A stretch of 17,507 bases of DNA from an uncultured bacterium (GTDB taxonomy: Bacteria > Eisenbacteria > RBG-16-71-46 > CAIMUX01), in assembly GCA_946886185.1 (NCBI GenBank), contig CAMPIC010000007.1:1-17507 (forward strand). Reading direction: 5' to 3'. Made by a program: the position numbers and the translations under genes. The notes below the pieces were generated by a model, which ran no database searches, was not told the DNA's origin, and worked only from the letters and a program-made list of their open reading frames with translations. Numbering within the stretch: the stretch's first letter is position 1; the number at the start of each line of letters is the position of its first letter. Of this stretch, positions 1 through 8,077 are shown piece by piece.

Positions 1-95
1 GCGTCTGGTACGTGCTGTGCGCGGAGATCGTGGCGCGCTCTCTGTTGTATCTCGCCCGCTTCCTCCACGGCGGCTGGAAGCGGGTCGAAGTATAG
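1..95 (+). CDS. C-terminal tail of a membrane transporter (partial, possibly MATE family)
   Basis: The frame beginning at base 3 is open from the window edge to a TAG at 93-95 and gives about 30 residues. They form a hydrophobic helix rich in Leu, Ala and Val (VWYVLCAEIVARSLLYLARF) followed by a short basic tail, GGWKRVEV. A last transmembrane helix followed by an Arg/Lys/Trp tail is how many MATE-type multidrug efflux proteins end. The match rests on general style, not on a diagnostic motif, so other polytopic transporters are possible. The gene lies upstream of the hydrogenase-like operon in the same direction, separated from it by about 250 bases. Confidence 0.4.
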   Translation, partial: VWYVLCAEIVARSLLYLARFLHGGWKRVEV

Positions 96-349
96 CCGGA
101 ACACGGCAACCCCGGCTGATCCCGAGGACTGCGATTGCGGAGGAGTCGATGATGTGCGAACGAGGGAGCAAGACCATCGCCCCCGGCCAGCGAATCGGGC
201 ATTGCCGCCGGGACGGGGAGAGGAGTATCTTCCGCGTCGCAGCTCGTGGCTGTTGAGCCAGCGCCTTCCTCGTTGGCACGACGCGAATGGATTCAAGGAT
301 CGAGTCCAGGGATGCCCAGGGAACGGGCGGCTCTTGTCTCGAGGGCACG
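96..349 (+). other. Intergenic leader upstream of the hydrogenase-like operon
   Basis: This 254-base gap separates the transporter tail from the operon. Open frames exist on both strands, but they have no recognisable domains and overlap one another, so I read none as a gene. I found no convincing sigma-70 or sigma-54 promoter. The operon promoter most likely lies here because everything downstream is tightly packed. Confidence 0.5.
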
Positions 350-1042
350 ATGCGGCTTGGGGTCCGAGAGGTTGCCGCCCATCTGGGAGTGTCGGAGAAC
401 ACCGTCTTCCAGTGGGTGGACAGAGATGGGTTGCCGGCGACGCGAATCGACGGCCAGTTCCGCTTCAGCCCCACCGCGGTCTACGAATGGGCCACTTCCC
501 GCGGAGTCCCGATCGTCGGCGACCTGTTCCACGATCCCCCCCCGGATTCCAAGGTCGAGAATCTTCCCTTGCTGGAAGCGCTCCGGGCGGGCGGCATCGT
601 GGAGGGACTTCGCGGCGAGGACAAGCAGGCCGTGATGACCGCGGCCGTCGAGAAGCTCCAACTCCCTGCCCACGTGGATCGAGCGGTCATTTTCGACATG
701 CTCCTGGCGCGTGAGAAACTCGGCTCCACGGGGATCGGAGAGGGCTTTGCCATCCCGCACGTGCGCGACCCGATCGTGCTTCGGGTGCGGCACCCACAGG
801 TGACTCTGTTTCTACTCGAGCAGCCGATCGAGTTCGGGGCGGTGGATCAGCGTCCGGTCCACACGCTGTTTCTCGCTGTCACTCCGACGATCAAGTCACA
901 CCTGCTGATCCTGTCGCATCTCGGGATGGTGCTGCACGACCAGGAGGTCCGTTCGGCCATCCTCTCGCACGAGCCGCATGGCATTCTCCGCGCGATCGAG
1001 GAGGCCGAGCGCAAATACAGCAAGGAGCCCCCTCACAAATGA
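350..1042 (+). CDS. Helix-turn-helix / PTS EIIA (PtsN-like) fusion regulator
   Basis: A 230-residue soluble protein. Residues 1-55 form a MerR/excisionase-type DNA-binding domain (VREVAAHLGVSENTVFQWV then DGLPATRIDGQFRFSPTAVYEW). Residues about 70-220 are a nitrogen-type PTS EIIA domain with the phosphorylation-site motif GIGEGFAIPHVR, which makes His137 the expected phospho-acceptor. EIIA-Ntr proteins take phosphate from NPr and act as regulators more often than as sugar transporters. I chose the ATG at 350 because GAGG lies five bases upstream and the HTH begins immediately; an upstream in-frame ATG at 287 would add 21 residues unlike the family. Its stop overlaps the next start (ATGA), so it is translationally coupled to the hydrogenase-like complex. 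I infer that it controls the operon or modulates the complex according to phosphorylation state. No EI, NPr or EIIB/C gene is visible. Confidence 0.85.
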   Translation: MRLGVREVAAHLGVSENTVFQWVDRDGLPATRIDGQFRFSPTAVYEWATSRGVPIVGDLFHDPPPDSKVENLPLLEALRAGGIVEGLRGEDKQAVMTAAVEKLQLPAHVDRAVIFDMLLAREKLGSTGIGEGFAIPHVRDPIVLRVRHPQVTLFLLEQPIEFGAVDQRPVHTLFLAVTPTIKSHLLILSHLGMVLHDQEVRSAILSHEPHGILRAIEEAERKYSKEPPHK

Positions 1043-3075
1043 TGGAGGGAGGCCTACTAGGAGCAGCAGGACTGGACGATCCGGCTGTGTGGATCCTGGT
1101 GTCGATCGCGCTGCTTGCCGCCAGCGGACTGATTGCCCATCTCTTTCGCGGCCGTCCGCTCGTGGCGGATCGTCTCGCCGCCGGGTTCGTTTCGGGGGGA
1201 TCGGTTCTCGGTCTCGCCGGCACCGTGGCGAGCCTCATCCATCCCTCCTCGTTCGAAACAGACTGGTGGCTGCCGTGGGGGCGATTCTTCATCGCCGTCG
1301 ATGGGTTGAGCACAGCCTTCCTCTTTCCGACATTCATAGTGGTCGCGCTCGCTTCGCTCTACGGACTCGGGTACTGGCCGGCTCGGTCTCATCCCGGAAC
1401 GGCCGACCACGTGCGGATCTTCCTCGGATTCTTGGCCTCCTCCTTGGTTTTGCTCCTGATCGCGCGCGACGCCGTCCTCTTCCTCATCGCCTTCGAAGTG
1501 ACGACACTCGCCGTCTTCTTCCTCGTCGCGACGGAGCACGAGAAGAAAGAAGCCCGGGAAGCCGGTTGGATGTATCTCGCGGCTTCGCACGTCAGCTTCA
1601 TCCTGTTGCTCGCGGTCTTCAGCGGACTCCGCCTAGTCAACGGTGGCTTCGATCTCGTCGCGATTTCTCCCGCCACCAGCTCCTGGACCAAGAACCTGCT
1701 CTTCTTCGGTTCGTTCCTCGCCTTCGGAGTCAAGGCGGGAGTGATGCCCCTGCATGTCTGGCTGCCTGGAGCGCACGCAAGCGCCCCGAGTCATGTCTCC
1801 GCCGTCCTCTCCGGCGTTGTGATCAAGGCCGGCATTTATGCCATTTTGCGGATCTTGATGATGCTGCCCGATCCGCCCGCGATCTGGGGCGTCCTGCTCC
1901 TGCTGCTCGGCGCGGTGAGCGGAGTGGCCGGGGTCGTCTATGCGATCGGACAGCACGATCTGAAGCGCCTGCTTGCCTATCACAGCATCGAAAACATCGG
2001 CATCATCGTCATGGGAATGGGGCTGGCGGTGATGGGACAATGGGCGGGAGAGCCGCTCTTGGTCGTGCTTGGGCTCGGCGCCGCGCTTCTTCACGTTTGG
2101 AATCACGCGCTCTTCAAGTCGCTGCTGTTCCTTTCGGCGGGCGCGGCGATACGGGCGGCCGGTACGCGCGAGATCGATCGGATGGGCGGTCTTGCACGGA
2201 CTCTTCCCTGGACGGCGGCGCTCTTCGCGCTCGGCGCAGCCGCGATCTGTGGATTGCCTCCGCTCAACGGATTCATCAGCGAGTTCATTCTCTATACCGG
2301 CGCGCTCCAGAGCTTTCGGACTCCGGTGATCGGTCTTGCCGCGCTCATCGCTCCGGTGCTGGCCGTGATCGGAGCGCTCGCCTGTGCCTGCTTCATCAAA
2401 GTGCTCGGCACGGCCTTCCTCGGCCTTCCCCGAACCGAGGAAGCGCCCGATGGTCGAGACGAGTGCGGCTGGCCGATGCGCGGGCCGATGGTGGCGCTGG
2501 CTCTGCTTTGCGTGGTCCTCGGTCTCGCTCCGATCCTGTCCGCGCCGGTCCTGGATGCTGCGATACGGGACTGGACTCAGGTTGGGACGGGACAGCTTCC
2601 CTCGATCGCGTCGTCGGTGCCGTTTTCTGCTCTCGCGCTTCCGATGAGCGCAGTGCTTCTGGTATCGGTAGGGTTGAGCTGGGCTCTGCTCCGCGCCGCT
2701 CGGGGTAGTCGCCGCGTCCAGACCTGGGGTTGCGGATTCATGCAACCCTCGTCCCGCATGCAATACACCAGCTCCTCCTTCGCGCGAACCTTGATCGGTT
2801 TGACCCGTGCGCCGTTGTACAAGCGGGAACACATTCCCGCTGTTCAAGGACCGCATCCCGCTCCGACGGCGTACCACGGGCAGGTGGACGATCTCGTGCT
2901 CGAACGCTGGCTCCTGCCGGCAGCGCGCTGGTTCGCCGAACGCAGCGCGCGCATTCGGCATCGCCAGTCGGCGCGCATCCAGGCCTATATCACGTACATC
3001 GCGGTAGCCATGCTCGGCCTGCTGCTCTTGATGGTTCCCATTCTCGATGTCCTGCGGAGGCTATTGAGCCGATGA
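1039..3075 (+). CDS. hyfB: HyfB-like antiporter-type membrane subunit (first copy)
   Basis: A 678-residue polytopic membrane protein of the Mrp-antiporter/NuoL/HyfB family, an ion-translocating subunit of group 4 hydrogenase-like complexes. Residues normally required for proton transfer are present: Glu153 in FLIAFEVTTLAVFF, Lys232 in FGVKAGVMPLHVWLPGAHA, Lys263 in LSGVVIKAGIY, and Lys309/Glu318 in DLKRLLAYHSIENIG. A WGCGF...SRMQY segment and a final hydrophobic helix near residues 650-670 match HyfB C-termini. Length is close to E. coli HyfB (about 670). The start overlaps the EIIA stop as ATGATG; AAGGAG lies 11 bases upstream. A second ATG at 1042 is equally possible. The stop overlaps the next gene by ATGA. 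Confidence 0.93.
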   Translation: MMEGGLLGAAGLDDPAVWILVSIALLAASGLIAHLFRGRPLVADRLAAGFVSGGSVLGLAGTVASLIHPSSFETDWWLPWGRFFIAVDGLSTAFLFPTFIVVALASLYGLGYWPARSHPGTADHVRIFLGFLASSLVLLLIARDAVLFLIAFEVTTLAVFFLVATEHEKKEAREAGWMYLAASHVSFILLLAVFSGLRLVNGGFDLVAISPATSSWTKNLLFFGSFLAFGVKAGVMPLHVWLPGAHASAPSHVSAVLSGVVIKAGIYAILRILMMLPDPPAIWGVLLLLLGAVSGVAGVVYAIGQHDLKRLLAYHSIENIGIIVMGMGLAVMGQWAGEPLLVVLGLGAALLHVWNHALFKSLLFLSAGAAIRAAGTREIDRMGGLARTLPWTAALFALGAAAICGLPPLNGFISEFILYTGALQSFRTPVIGLAALIAPVLAVIGALACACFIKVLGTAFLGLPRTEEAPDGRDECGWPMRGPMVALALLCVVLGLAPILSAPVLDAAIRDWTQVGTGQLPSIASSVPFSALALPMSAVLLVSVGLSWALLRAARGSRRVQTWGCGFMQPSSRMQYTSSSFARTLIGLTRAPLYKREHIPAVQGPHPAPTAYHGQVDDLVLERWLLPAARWFAERSARIRHRQSARIQAYITYIAVAMLGLLLLMVPILDVLRRLLSR

Positions 3076-5052
3076 TCAGTTTGATCCTCATTTCCGCAGC
3101 GGCCGGAATCGCGGGAATCTCCGGGATGCTCTGCCTGTTGCTTCCGCGCATGTCTCGCGATCGATTTTTCGCGGCGAGCATGATCCTGAGCGGAGCGATC
3201 GGCACGGCCGCTTCGCTTTTCGTGCTCGTGAACGGGCAGACTCTTTCTTTCGAATCGCGCTGGCTGCTTCCGATCGGTCGTTTCGCGGTACGACTGGATT
3301 CCTTGAGCGCGTTTTTTTTAGTGCCGGTCTTCTTGGTTCCCTCACTGGCTACGCTCTTCGGATCGAGCTACTGGAAAGAGGATGAGCATCGCTCATCGGC
3401 CGCGGTTCTACGGATCGCGCTCGGTCTCCTCACGGCCGGCATGGCGGGCGTGCTCTTGGCGCAGGACGGAGTCCTCCTCTTGATCGCGTGGGAGATCATG
3501 GCTCTCTCGGCTTTCTTCGCGATCGCGGCCGGAGGGGCGACGGCGGAAGTGCGGAGCGCGGCCTGGGTCTATCTCGTCGCGACCCACGTGGGGACGCTTT
3601 CGCTCGTCGCGTGTTTCACGCTGCTATCAGCGGTGACCGGGAGCGCCGATCTCGTTCCTCTGGCTCCCGGAGTCGGAACCGCGCGCGAGCTCTCCTGGCT
3701 TTTCGTGTTGGGTCTGGTGGGATTCGGGCTCAAGGCGGGAACCATGCCGCTGCACGTCTGGCTCCCGGGCGCGCATGCGAACGCTCCCAGCCACGTGTCG
3801 GCGGTGCTCTCGGGCGTGATGCTCAAGATCGGCGTGTACGGATTGATCCGCATCTGTTGGATGCTGCCTTCCGAATCGCTCTGGAGAAGCTGGCTCTTGA
3901 TCGGGCTGGGCGCCGCCTCGGCTGTTCTCGCCCTGCTCTTCGCGCTGGGGCAGCGCGATTACAAGCGGCTTCTCGCCTACAGCAGCATCGAGAACATCGG
4001 GATCCTCGTGATGGGACTGGGGCTGGCGCATCTGGGACAAGCCACGGGACGGTCGATTCTGACCTTCTTCGGTTTGACGGGCGCGCTCCTGCACGTCTGG
4101 AACCATGCCCTCTTCAAGTCGCTCCTGTTCTTCATCGCGGGAACGACCCTCCACGCGGTCGGAACGCGCCGGCTGAACGCACTGGGCGGTCTGGGAAAGC
4201 GGATGCCGAAGACAGCGGTGGTCGCGGCCATCGCCTGTCTATCAGCCGCCGCACTCCCTCCGCTCAATGGGTTCGTGAGCGAGTGGCTTCTCTACCGCGC
4301 GATCCTGGGAGACTGGACCGCATCCCCGGGCGGAGCCGGCCTCTCCCTCGCCGTGGCGGTTCTTGCGATCGCGCTTGCGGGAGCTCTGGCCATCCTCGTG
4401 TTCCTCCGGTTCTTCGGGACCGCGTTTCTGGGACAAGAACGAACGGCGTCAGCCGCCGCAGCTCACGACCCGTCTCGTGAGATGCTCGCGCCCATGATGA
4501 TCTTGAGCGCGCTCTGTCTCGGAATCGGGCTCTTGCCCGCCGGCGCGCTCTGGATGGCCGCGCGCGCGACCTCGTTTTGGATCGGTTCGGCCGCGCTCGA
4601 CGGGCTGGCAGGGGCGGCGCCGTCGCTCTGGACGATGAGCGCGATCGGCATCTCCGGGCTTGCTCTCGCCGCCGCGTTGTTTGCCCTCCTTCGGATCCCG
4701 GCTCGATCGGCGGTGGCCCGGCCGGGAAGTTGGGGTTGCGGGTACGCTCGTCCGAGCGCTCGGATGCAGTACGGGGAATCTTCCCTGGCGCAATCGCTGC
4801 TCGGGCATCGTGCTTCAGCGACGGAAGCTGCCCTCGTTGGCGGGTCCCTTTCCAGGCGTCTCCGCGTTCGAGTCGGACACTCCCGATGTCGTGCTCGATC
4901 GAGCGATGCTCCCGGCCTTCGACTGGGTGGCACGAGGGCTGACGCGTTTTCGGCAGATGCATCGCGGGCGCGGGCGAGTGCAAATTCAGATCTTGTATCT
5001 CGTCGTCGGCCTGCTGGTGCTTCTTGCCCTTGCCTGGAGGGGCGAAGGATGA
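3072..5052 (+). CDS. hyfB: HyfB-like antiporter-type membrane subunit (second copy, apparent frameshift)
   Basis: A tandem paralogue of the preceding gene with the same core: Glu141 in IAWEIMALSAFF, Lys221 in FGLKAGTMPLHVWLPGAHA, Lys252 in LSGVMLKIGVY, and Lys298/Glu307 in DYKRLLAYSSIENIG. The ATG at 3072 overlaps the upstream stop. After the conserved WGCGYARPSARMQY segment, the starting frame loses homology near residue 578 and runs as Arg/Ala/Ser-rich sequence to a TGA at 5063. The plus-one frame instead carries the expected HyfB ending: TPDVVLDRAMLPAFDW, a basic stretch and a hydrophobic terminal helix, stopping at 5052. Removing one G from the GGG at 4803-4805 restores a 659-residue protein and a proper seven-base gap to hyfC. 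I therefore read the gene as ending at 5052, with either a sequencing/assembly error or a recent real mutation. Confidence 0.88.
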
Positions 5053-5059
5053 GGCCACA

Positions 5060-5983
5060 ATGACAGATCGCTGGATCGACGCGGCGCTCGGAGTTCTGCT
5101 GCTGCTGACGTTGCCGTTCCTTCTTCAAGGCGTGATCATCAAAACGAAGGCATTCTTCGGAGGGAGGAGCGGCCCGCCGCTGCTTCAGCCCTATTACGAC
5201 TTCTTCAAACTCCTCCGGAAGCGGATGGTTCTGAGTCGCACGACGAGCTGGGTGTTCCTGGCCGGACCGGCGGTCTCCCTGACGGCGATTCTGGGCGCGA
5301 CCCTGCTGCTTCCGCTGGGCGGGCGCGTCGCTCCGATTCATTTCGCCGGCGATTTGGTTCTCTTCGCGTACCTCCTCGCGCTGGGCAGGTTTTTCACCAC
5401 CGCGGCGGCGCTCGATACCGGCTCTTCGTTCGAAGGAATGGGAGCCGCGCGCGAGCTGACCTTCGCCGCTCTCGCCGAGCCGGCGCTGTTCCTGGGACTG
5501 CTCGCCCTCGTCAAGGCTACCGGTTCCATGGAGCTCTCCGGATTGCTCGGGCACGCAATCGGACCGGTGTGGTCGACGGCGGCCGCCACTCTCGTGCTGG
5601 TGGCTGCGGGACTTTTCGTGGTCGTGCTCGCGGAGAATGCGCGCATTCCAGTAGATGATCCAAACACCCACCTCGAGCTCACGATGATCCACGAAGTGAT
5701 GGTGCTCGATCACAGTGGACCTGCATTGGGGCTGATCCACTACGGCGCGGCGGTGAAATTCTTCGCCATGACCTCCATCATCGCCCGGCTCGTCGTTCCA
5801 GTATCGACCGAATCGGTCCTGCTCGACTGGGGCGCCTTCGTCGCGGCCATGCTCGGGCTCGCGATCGTAGTCGGAGTCGTCGAATCAGTGATGGCCCGGC
5901 TCCAACTCGTCCTCGTTCCCAACCTGCTGATCGGAGCCGGGATGCTCACGGGGCTCGCGCTCGTTCTACTCTTCATGGGGTGA
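5060..5983 (+). CDS. hyfC: HyfC/NuoH-like membrane anchor subunit
   Basis: A 307-residue integral membrane protein of the NuoH/HyfC/HycD family, which docks the hydrophilic arm to the membrane arm and carries conserved acidic residues of the coupling path. Family motifs are visible: GGRSGPPLLQPYYDFFKLL (residues about 34-52), GMGAARELTFAALAEPALF with Glu132 and Glu140, and AENARIPVDDPNTHLELTMI followed by HEVMVLDH, with Glu192, Glu206 and Glu212. The ATG at 5060 has GAGG five bases upstream; an earlier in-frame ATG at 5024 lies inside the previous gene and is unlikely. The gene ends four bases before hyfE. Length agrees with E. coli HyfC (a little over 300). Confidence 0.95.
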   Translation: MTDRWIDAALGVLLLLTLPFLLQGVIIKTKAFFGGRSGPPLLQPYYDFFKLLRKRMVLSRTTSWVFLAGPAVSLTAILGATLLLPLGGRVAPIHFAGDLVLFAYLLALGRFFTTAAALDTGSSFEGMGAARELTFAALAEPALFLGLLALVKATGSMELSGLLGHAIGPVWSTAAATLVLVAAGLFVVVLAENARIPVDDPNTHLELTMIHEVMVLDHSGPALGLIHYGAAVKFFAMTSIIARLVVPVSTESVLLDWGAFVAAMLGLAIVVGVVESVMARLQLVLVPNLLIGAGMLTGLALVLLFMG

Positions 5984-5987
5984 TCCG

Positions 5988-6635
5988 ATGAATGCCGTTG
6001 CCGACACGATCTTGGTCATCATCCTCCTCCAGAACGTCTTCTTCCTGGGCTCTGGACGGCTGCGCACCATCATTCACGCGGTCGCCGCGCAGGGGGTGAT
6101 CCTGAGCCTCCTTCCGCTGTTCTACTACGGAAGGCTCGGTACGACGGAGGCGCTGGTGAGCGCCGGAGCGCTGCTCCTCAAGGGAGTCACCATTCCGCGC
6201 ATGTTGATGCGAGCTCTAGCCGACTTGCCGATCCGGCGCGAGATCGAGCCGATCCTCGGCTTCAAGGCCTCGCTGGTGCTCGGCGCGGCGGGCACGGTGG
6301 GAGCGATCTATGCGGCCAGCCAGCTTCCGCTGGCCGGGAGCGGCGGCGGCGCCGAACGAATGGCGATCGCCGCGTCCTTCGCGACCGTCTTTACGGGATT
6401 CCTGCTCTTGACCACGCGCACCAAGGCGCTCACCCAGGTTCTGGGATATCTGGTGCTCGAAAACGGGGTCTACATCTTCGGCGTGCTGCTTCTGGAATCC
6501 ACGACCTTCCTCGTCGAAGTAGGCGTGCTGCTCGACCTATTCGTCGCGATCTTCGTCATGGGGATCATCATCAACCACATCAGCCGCGAGTTCACGTCGA
6601 TCAGCACCGATCGGCTTTCGACTCTGAAGGATTGA
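5988..6635 (+). CDS. hyfE: HyfE-like (NuoK-type) membrane subunit
   Basis: A 215-residue membrane protein, the same size as E. coli HyfE. Its C-terminal half corresponds to NuoK of complex I. Characteristic segments are TRTKALTQVLGYLVLENGVY (Glu158 within a helix) and FLVEVGVLLDLFVAIFVMGI (Glu177 and Asp183), which place acidic residues in the membrane where NuoK carries its proton-path glutamates. It starts four bases after hyfC and its stop lies two bases before the hyfF start, with an AAGGA for hyfF inside its last codons. It belongs to the same transcript as its neighbours. Confidence 0.93.
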   Translation: MNAVADTILVIILLQNVFFLGSGRLRTIIHAVAAQGVILSLLPLFYYGRLGTTEALVSAGALLLKGVTIPRMLMRALADLPIRREIEPILGFKASLVLGAAGTVGAIYAASQLPLAGSGGGAERMAIAASFATVFTGFLLLTTRTKALTQVLGYLVLENGVYIFGVLLLESTTFLVEVGVLLDLFVAIFVMGIIINHISREFTSISTDRLSTLKD

Positions 6636-6637
6636 GG

Positions 6638-8077
6638 ATGCTGCTCGCACTGCTGGGAATCCTCGTGCCGGTTGCGGGAGCCGTCATCACGCTCCTTTGG
6701 AAGTCGAAGCAAACCCGGCCGCGCTGGCTCGCGGTGATCGCCGTGCTCCACCTCGCGATCACCTTCGGGGCGGTGATCTATCCGCCGGAGTTGACCCCCG
6801 GGCAGTGGCTGTGGCTGGATCCGCCCGGCAGGCTCGTGCTGCTGCTCGTGAGCACGCTTTTCGCGATCTTGTCGATCTATGCGGTCGGGTATTTGCGAGC
6901 GCGCTCGGGGCAGCCGAACCGGATCTTCTGCGCGTGTCTATTGATGTTCCTGGGGATGATGACGTTCGTCACCTGGGCGCATCATCTCGGATTGATGTGG
7001 GTCGCGGTGGAGGCGAGCACCCTCTCGAGCGCTCCTTTGCTCTACTTCAACCGCAATCCGCAATCTCTCGAGGCGACGTGGAAGTATCTCATGGTCGGAT
7101 CGGTCGGGATTGCCCTCGCGCTTCTGGGATCGCTCTTCATGGGGTATGCGGCGGTTTCCACGGGAGAGCACACCTCGCTGTTGTTCGACGATCTCGCGCG
7201 GCATGCGCCCTCCTTTGCCAAGCTCTGGCTGCACATCTCGTTCGTGCTTCTGGCTGTCGGCTACGGCACCAAGATGGGCCTGGCGCCGATGCACACCTGG
7301 AAGCCCGACGCGTATGGAGAGGCGCCGGGCCTGGTCGGTGGGCTGCTTGCGGGCGCGATGACGAGCTGCGCCTTCCTGGCGCTGCTCCGGGTTTTCCGGA
7401 TCCTGGTTACTGCGGGGGAAAGCGCATTCGCGAGCAGGGTCCTCCTGCTCTTGGGCGTCTTCTCCATGGGGCTCGCGGGGGTGTTCTTGCTCCGCCAGCG
7501 CGACTTCAAGCGCATGCTCGCCTATTCCAGCGTCGAGCACATGGGCATCTTGGTGATCGGGCTGGGTCTGGGAGCGACGGGCGCGTTCGGAGCGCTCCTG
7601 CACATGTTCAACAACGGAGTGATCAAGGGAGCGATGTTCCTCTCCGCCGGCAATATCCATCGCGCCTTCGGGAGCAAGCAGGTCCAGAAGGTCTCGGGAG
7701 CCTTCCGGTATGTGCCGTGGTCGGCCGCCGCATTCCTCGCCTGCCTCTTTGCCGTGACCGGATCGCCGCCTTTCGCTCCGTTCGTGAGCGAGTTCACGGT
7801 CCTGGGAGCGGCCATGGAACAGCACCGGTATGCCGTAGCGGGGCTCATGCTCGTGTTCTTGCTCGTGGCATTTCTCGGAATGGGCGGAACCGTGCTCGGG
7901 ATGGTGCAAGGAGAAGCGACGGCGCCGGGCCAGGAGGCGGAGTTCCGCGAGGGGCGTCTCACGATCGTTCCCATCATGATCTTGCTGGCGATCTCGCTGG
8001 TGATGGGATTGGCCTTGCCCCCCGCCCTGCGCGATCTCGTGCGCGACGCGGGCGAATACGTAGGCGGCGGACGATGA
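6638..8077 (+). CDS. hyfF: HyfF-like antiporter-type membrane subunit
   Basis: A 479-residue antiporter-type membrane protein. WVAVEASTLSSAPLLY (Glu125), SLEATWKYLMVGSVGIA, GYGTKMGLAPMHTW (Lys212) and DFKRMLAYSSVEHMGI (Lys291) match HyfF rather than HyfD or NuoN. The usual W-L-P-D-A-H-S-E-A-P stretch appears as WKPDAYGEAPG, so the canonical His is Tyr here. As in E. coli HyfF, the helix that follows carries no Lys. I chose the ATG at 6638 because AAGGA lies six bases upstream; an in-frame TTG at 6632 overlaps the previous stop and is the alternative. The stop overlaps the next start by ATGA. With the two HyfB copies this makes three antiporter-like channels. Confidence 0.92.
   Translation: MLLALLGILVPVAGAVITLLWKSKQTRPRWLAVIAVLHLAITFGAVIYPPELTPGQWLWLDPPGRLVLLLVSTLFAILSIYAVGYLRARSGQPNRIFCACLLMFLGMMTFVTWAHHLGLMWVAVEASTLSSAPLLYFNRNPQSLEATWKYLMVGSVGIALALLGSLFMGYAAVSTGEHTSLLFDDLARHAPSFAKLWLHISFVLLAVGYGTKMGLAPMHTWKPDAYGEAPGLVGGLLAGAMTSCAFLALLRVFRILVTAGESAFASRVLLLLGVFSMGLAGVFLLRQRDFKRMLAYSSVEHMGILVIGLGLGATGAFGALLHMFNNGVIKGAMFLSAGNIHRAFGSKQVQKVSGAFRYVPWSAAAFLACLFAVTGSPPFAPFVSEFTVLGAAMEQHRYAVAGLMLVFLLVAFLGMGGTVLGMVQGEATAPGQEAEFREGRLTIVPIMILLAISLVMGLALPPALRDLVRDAGEYVGGGR

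Noticed and set aside
271..300. TTGGCACG in front of the operon as a sigma-54 or sigma-70 promoter
   Set aside because: The -12 position reads GAAT and not TTGC, and the best sigma-70 -10 hexamer at proper distance (AAGGAT) matches only three of six bases.
978..2961. Long open frames of 440-576 codons overlapping the first HyfB-like gene on both strands
   Set aside because: They are Arg/Ser/Gly-rich with no domains and reflect the GC-rich codon use of the real gene, which has clear motifs.
4795..4815. Programmed ribosomal frameshift in the second HyfB-like gene
   Set aside because: There is no slippery heptamer and no biological reason known in this family; an extra G is the simpler explanation.
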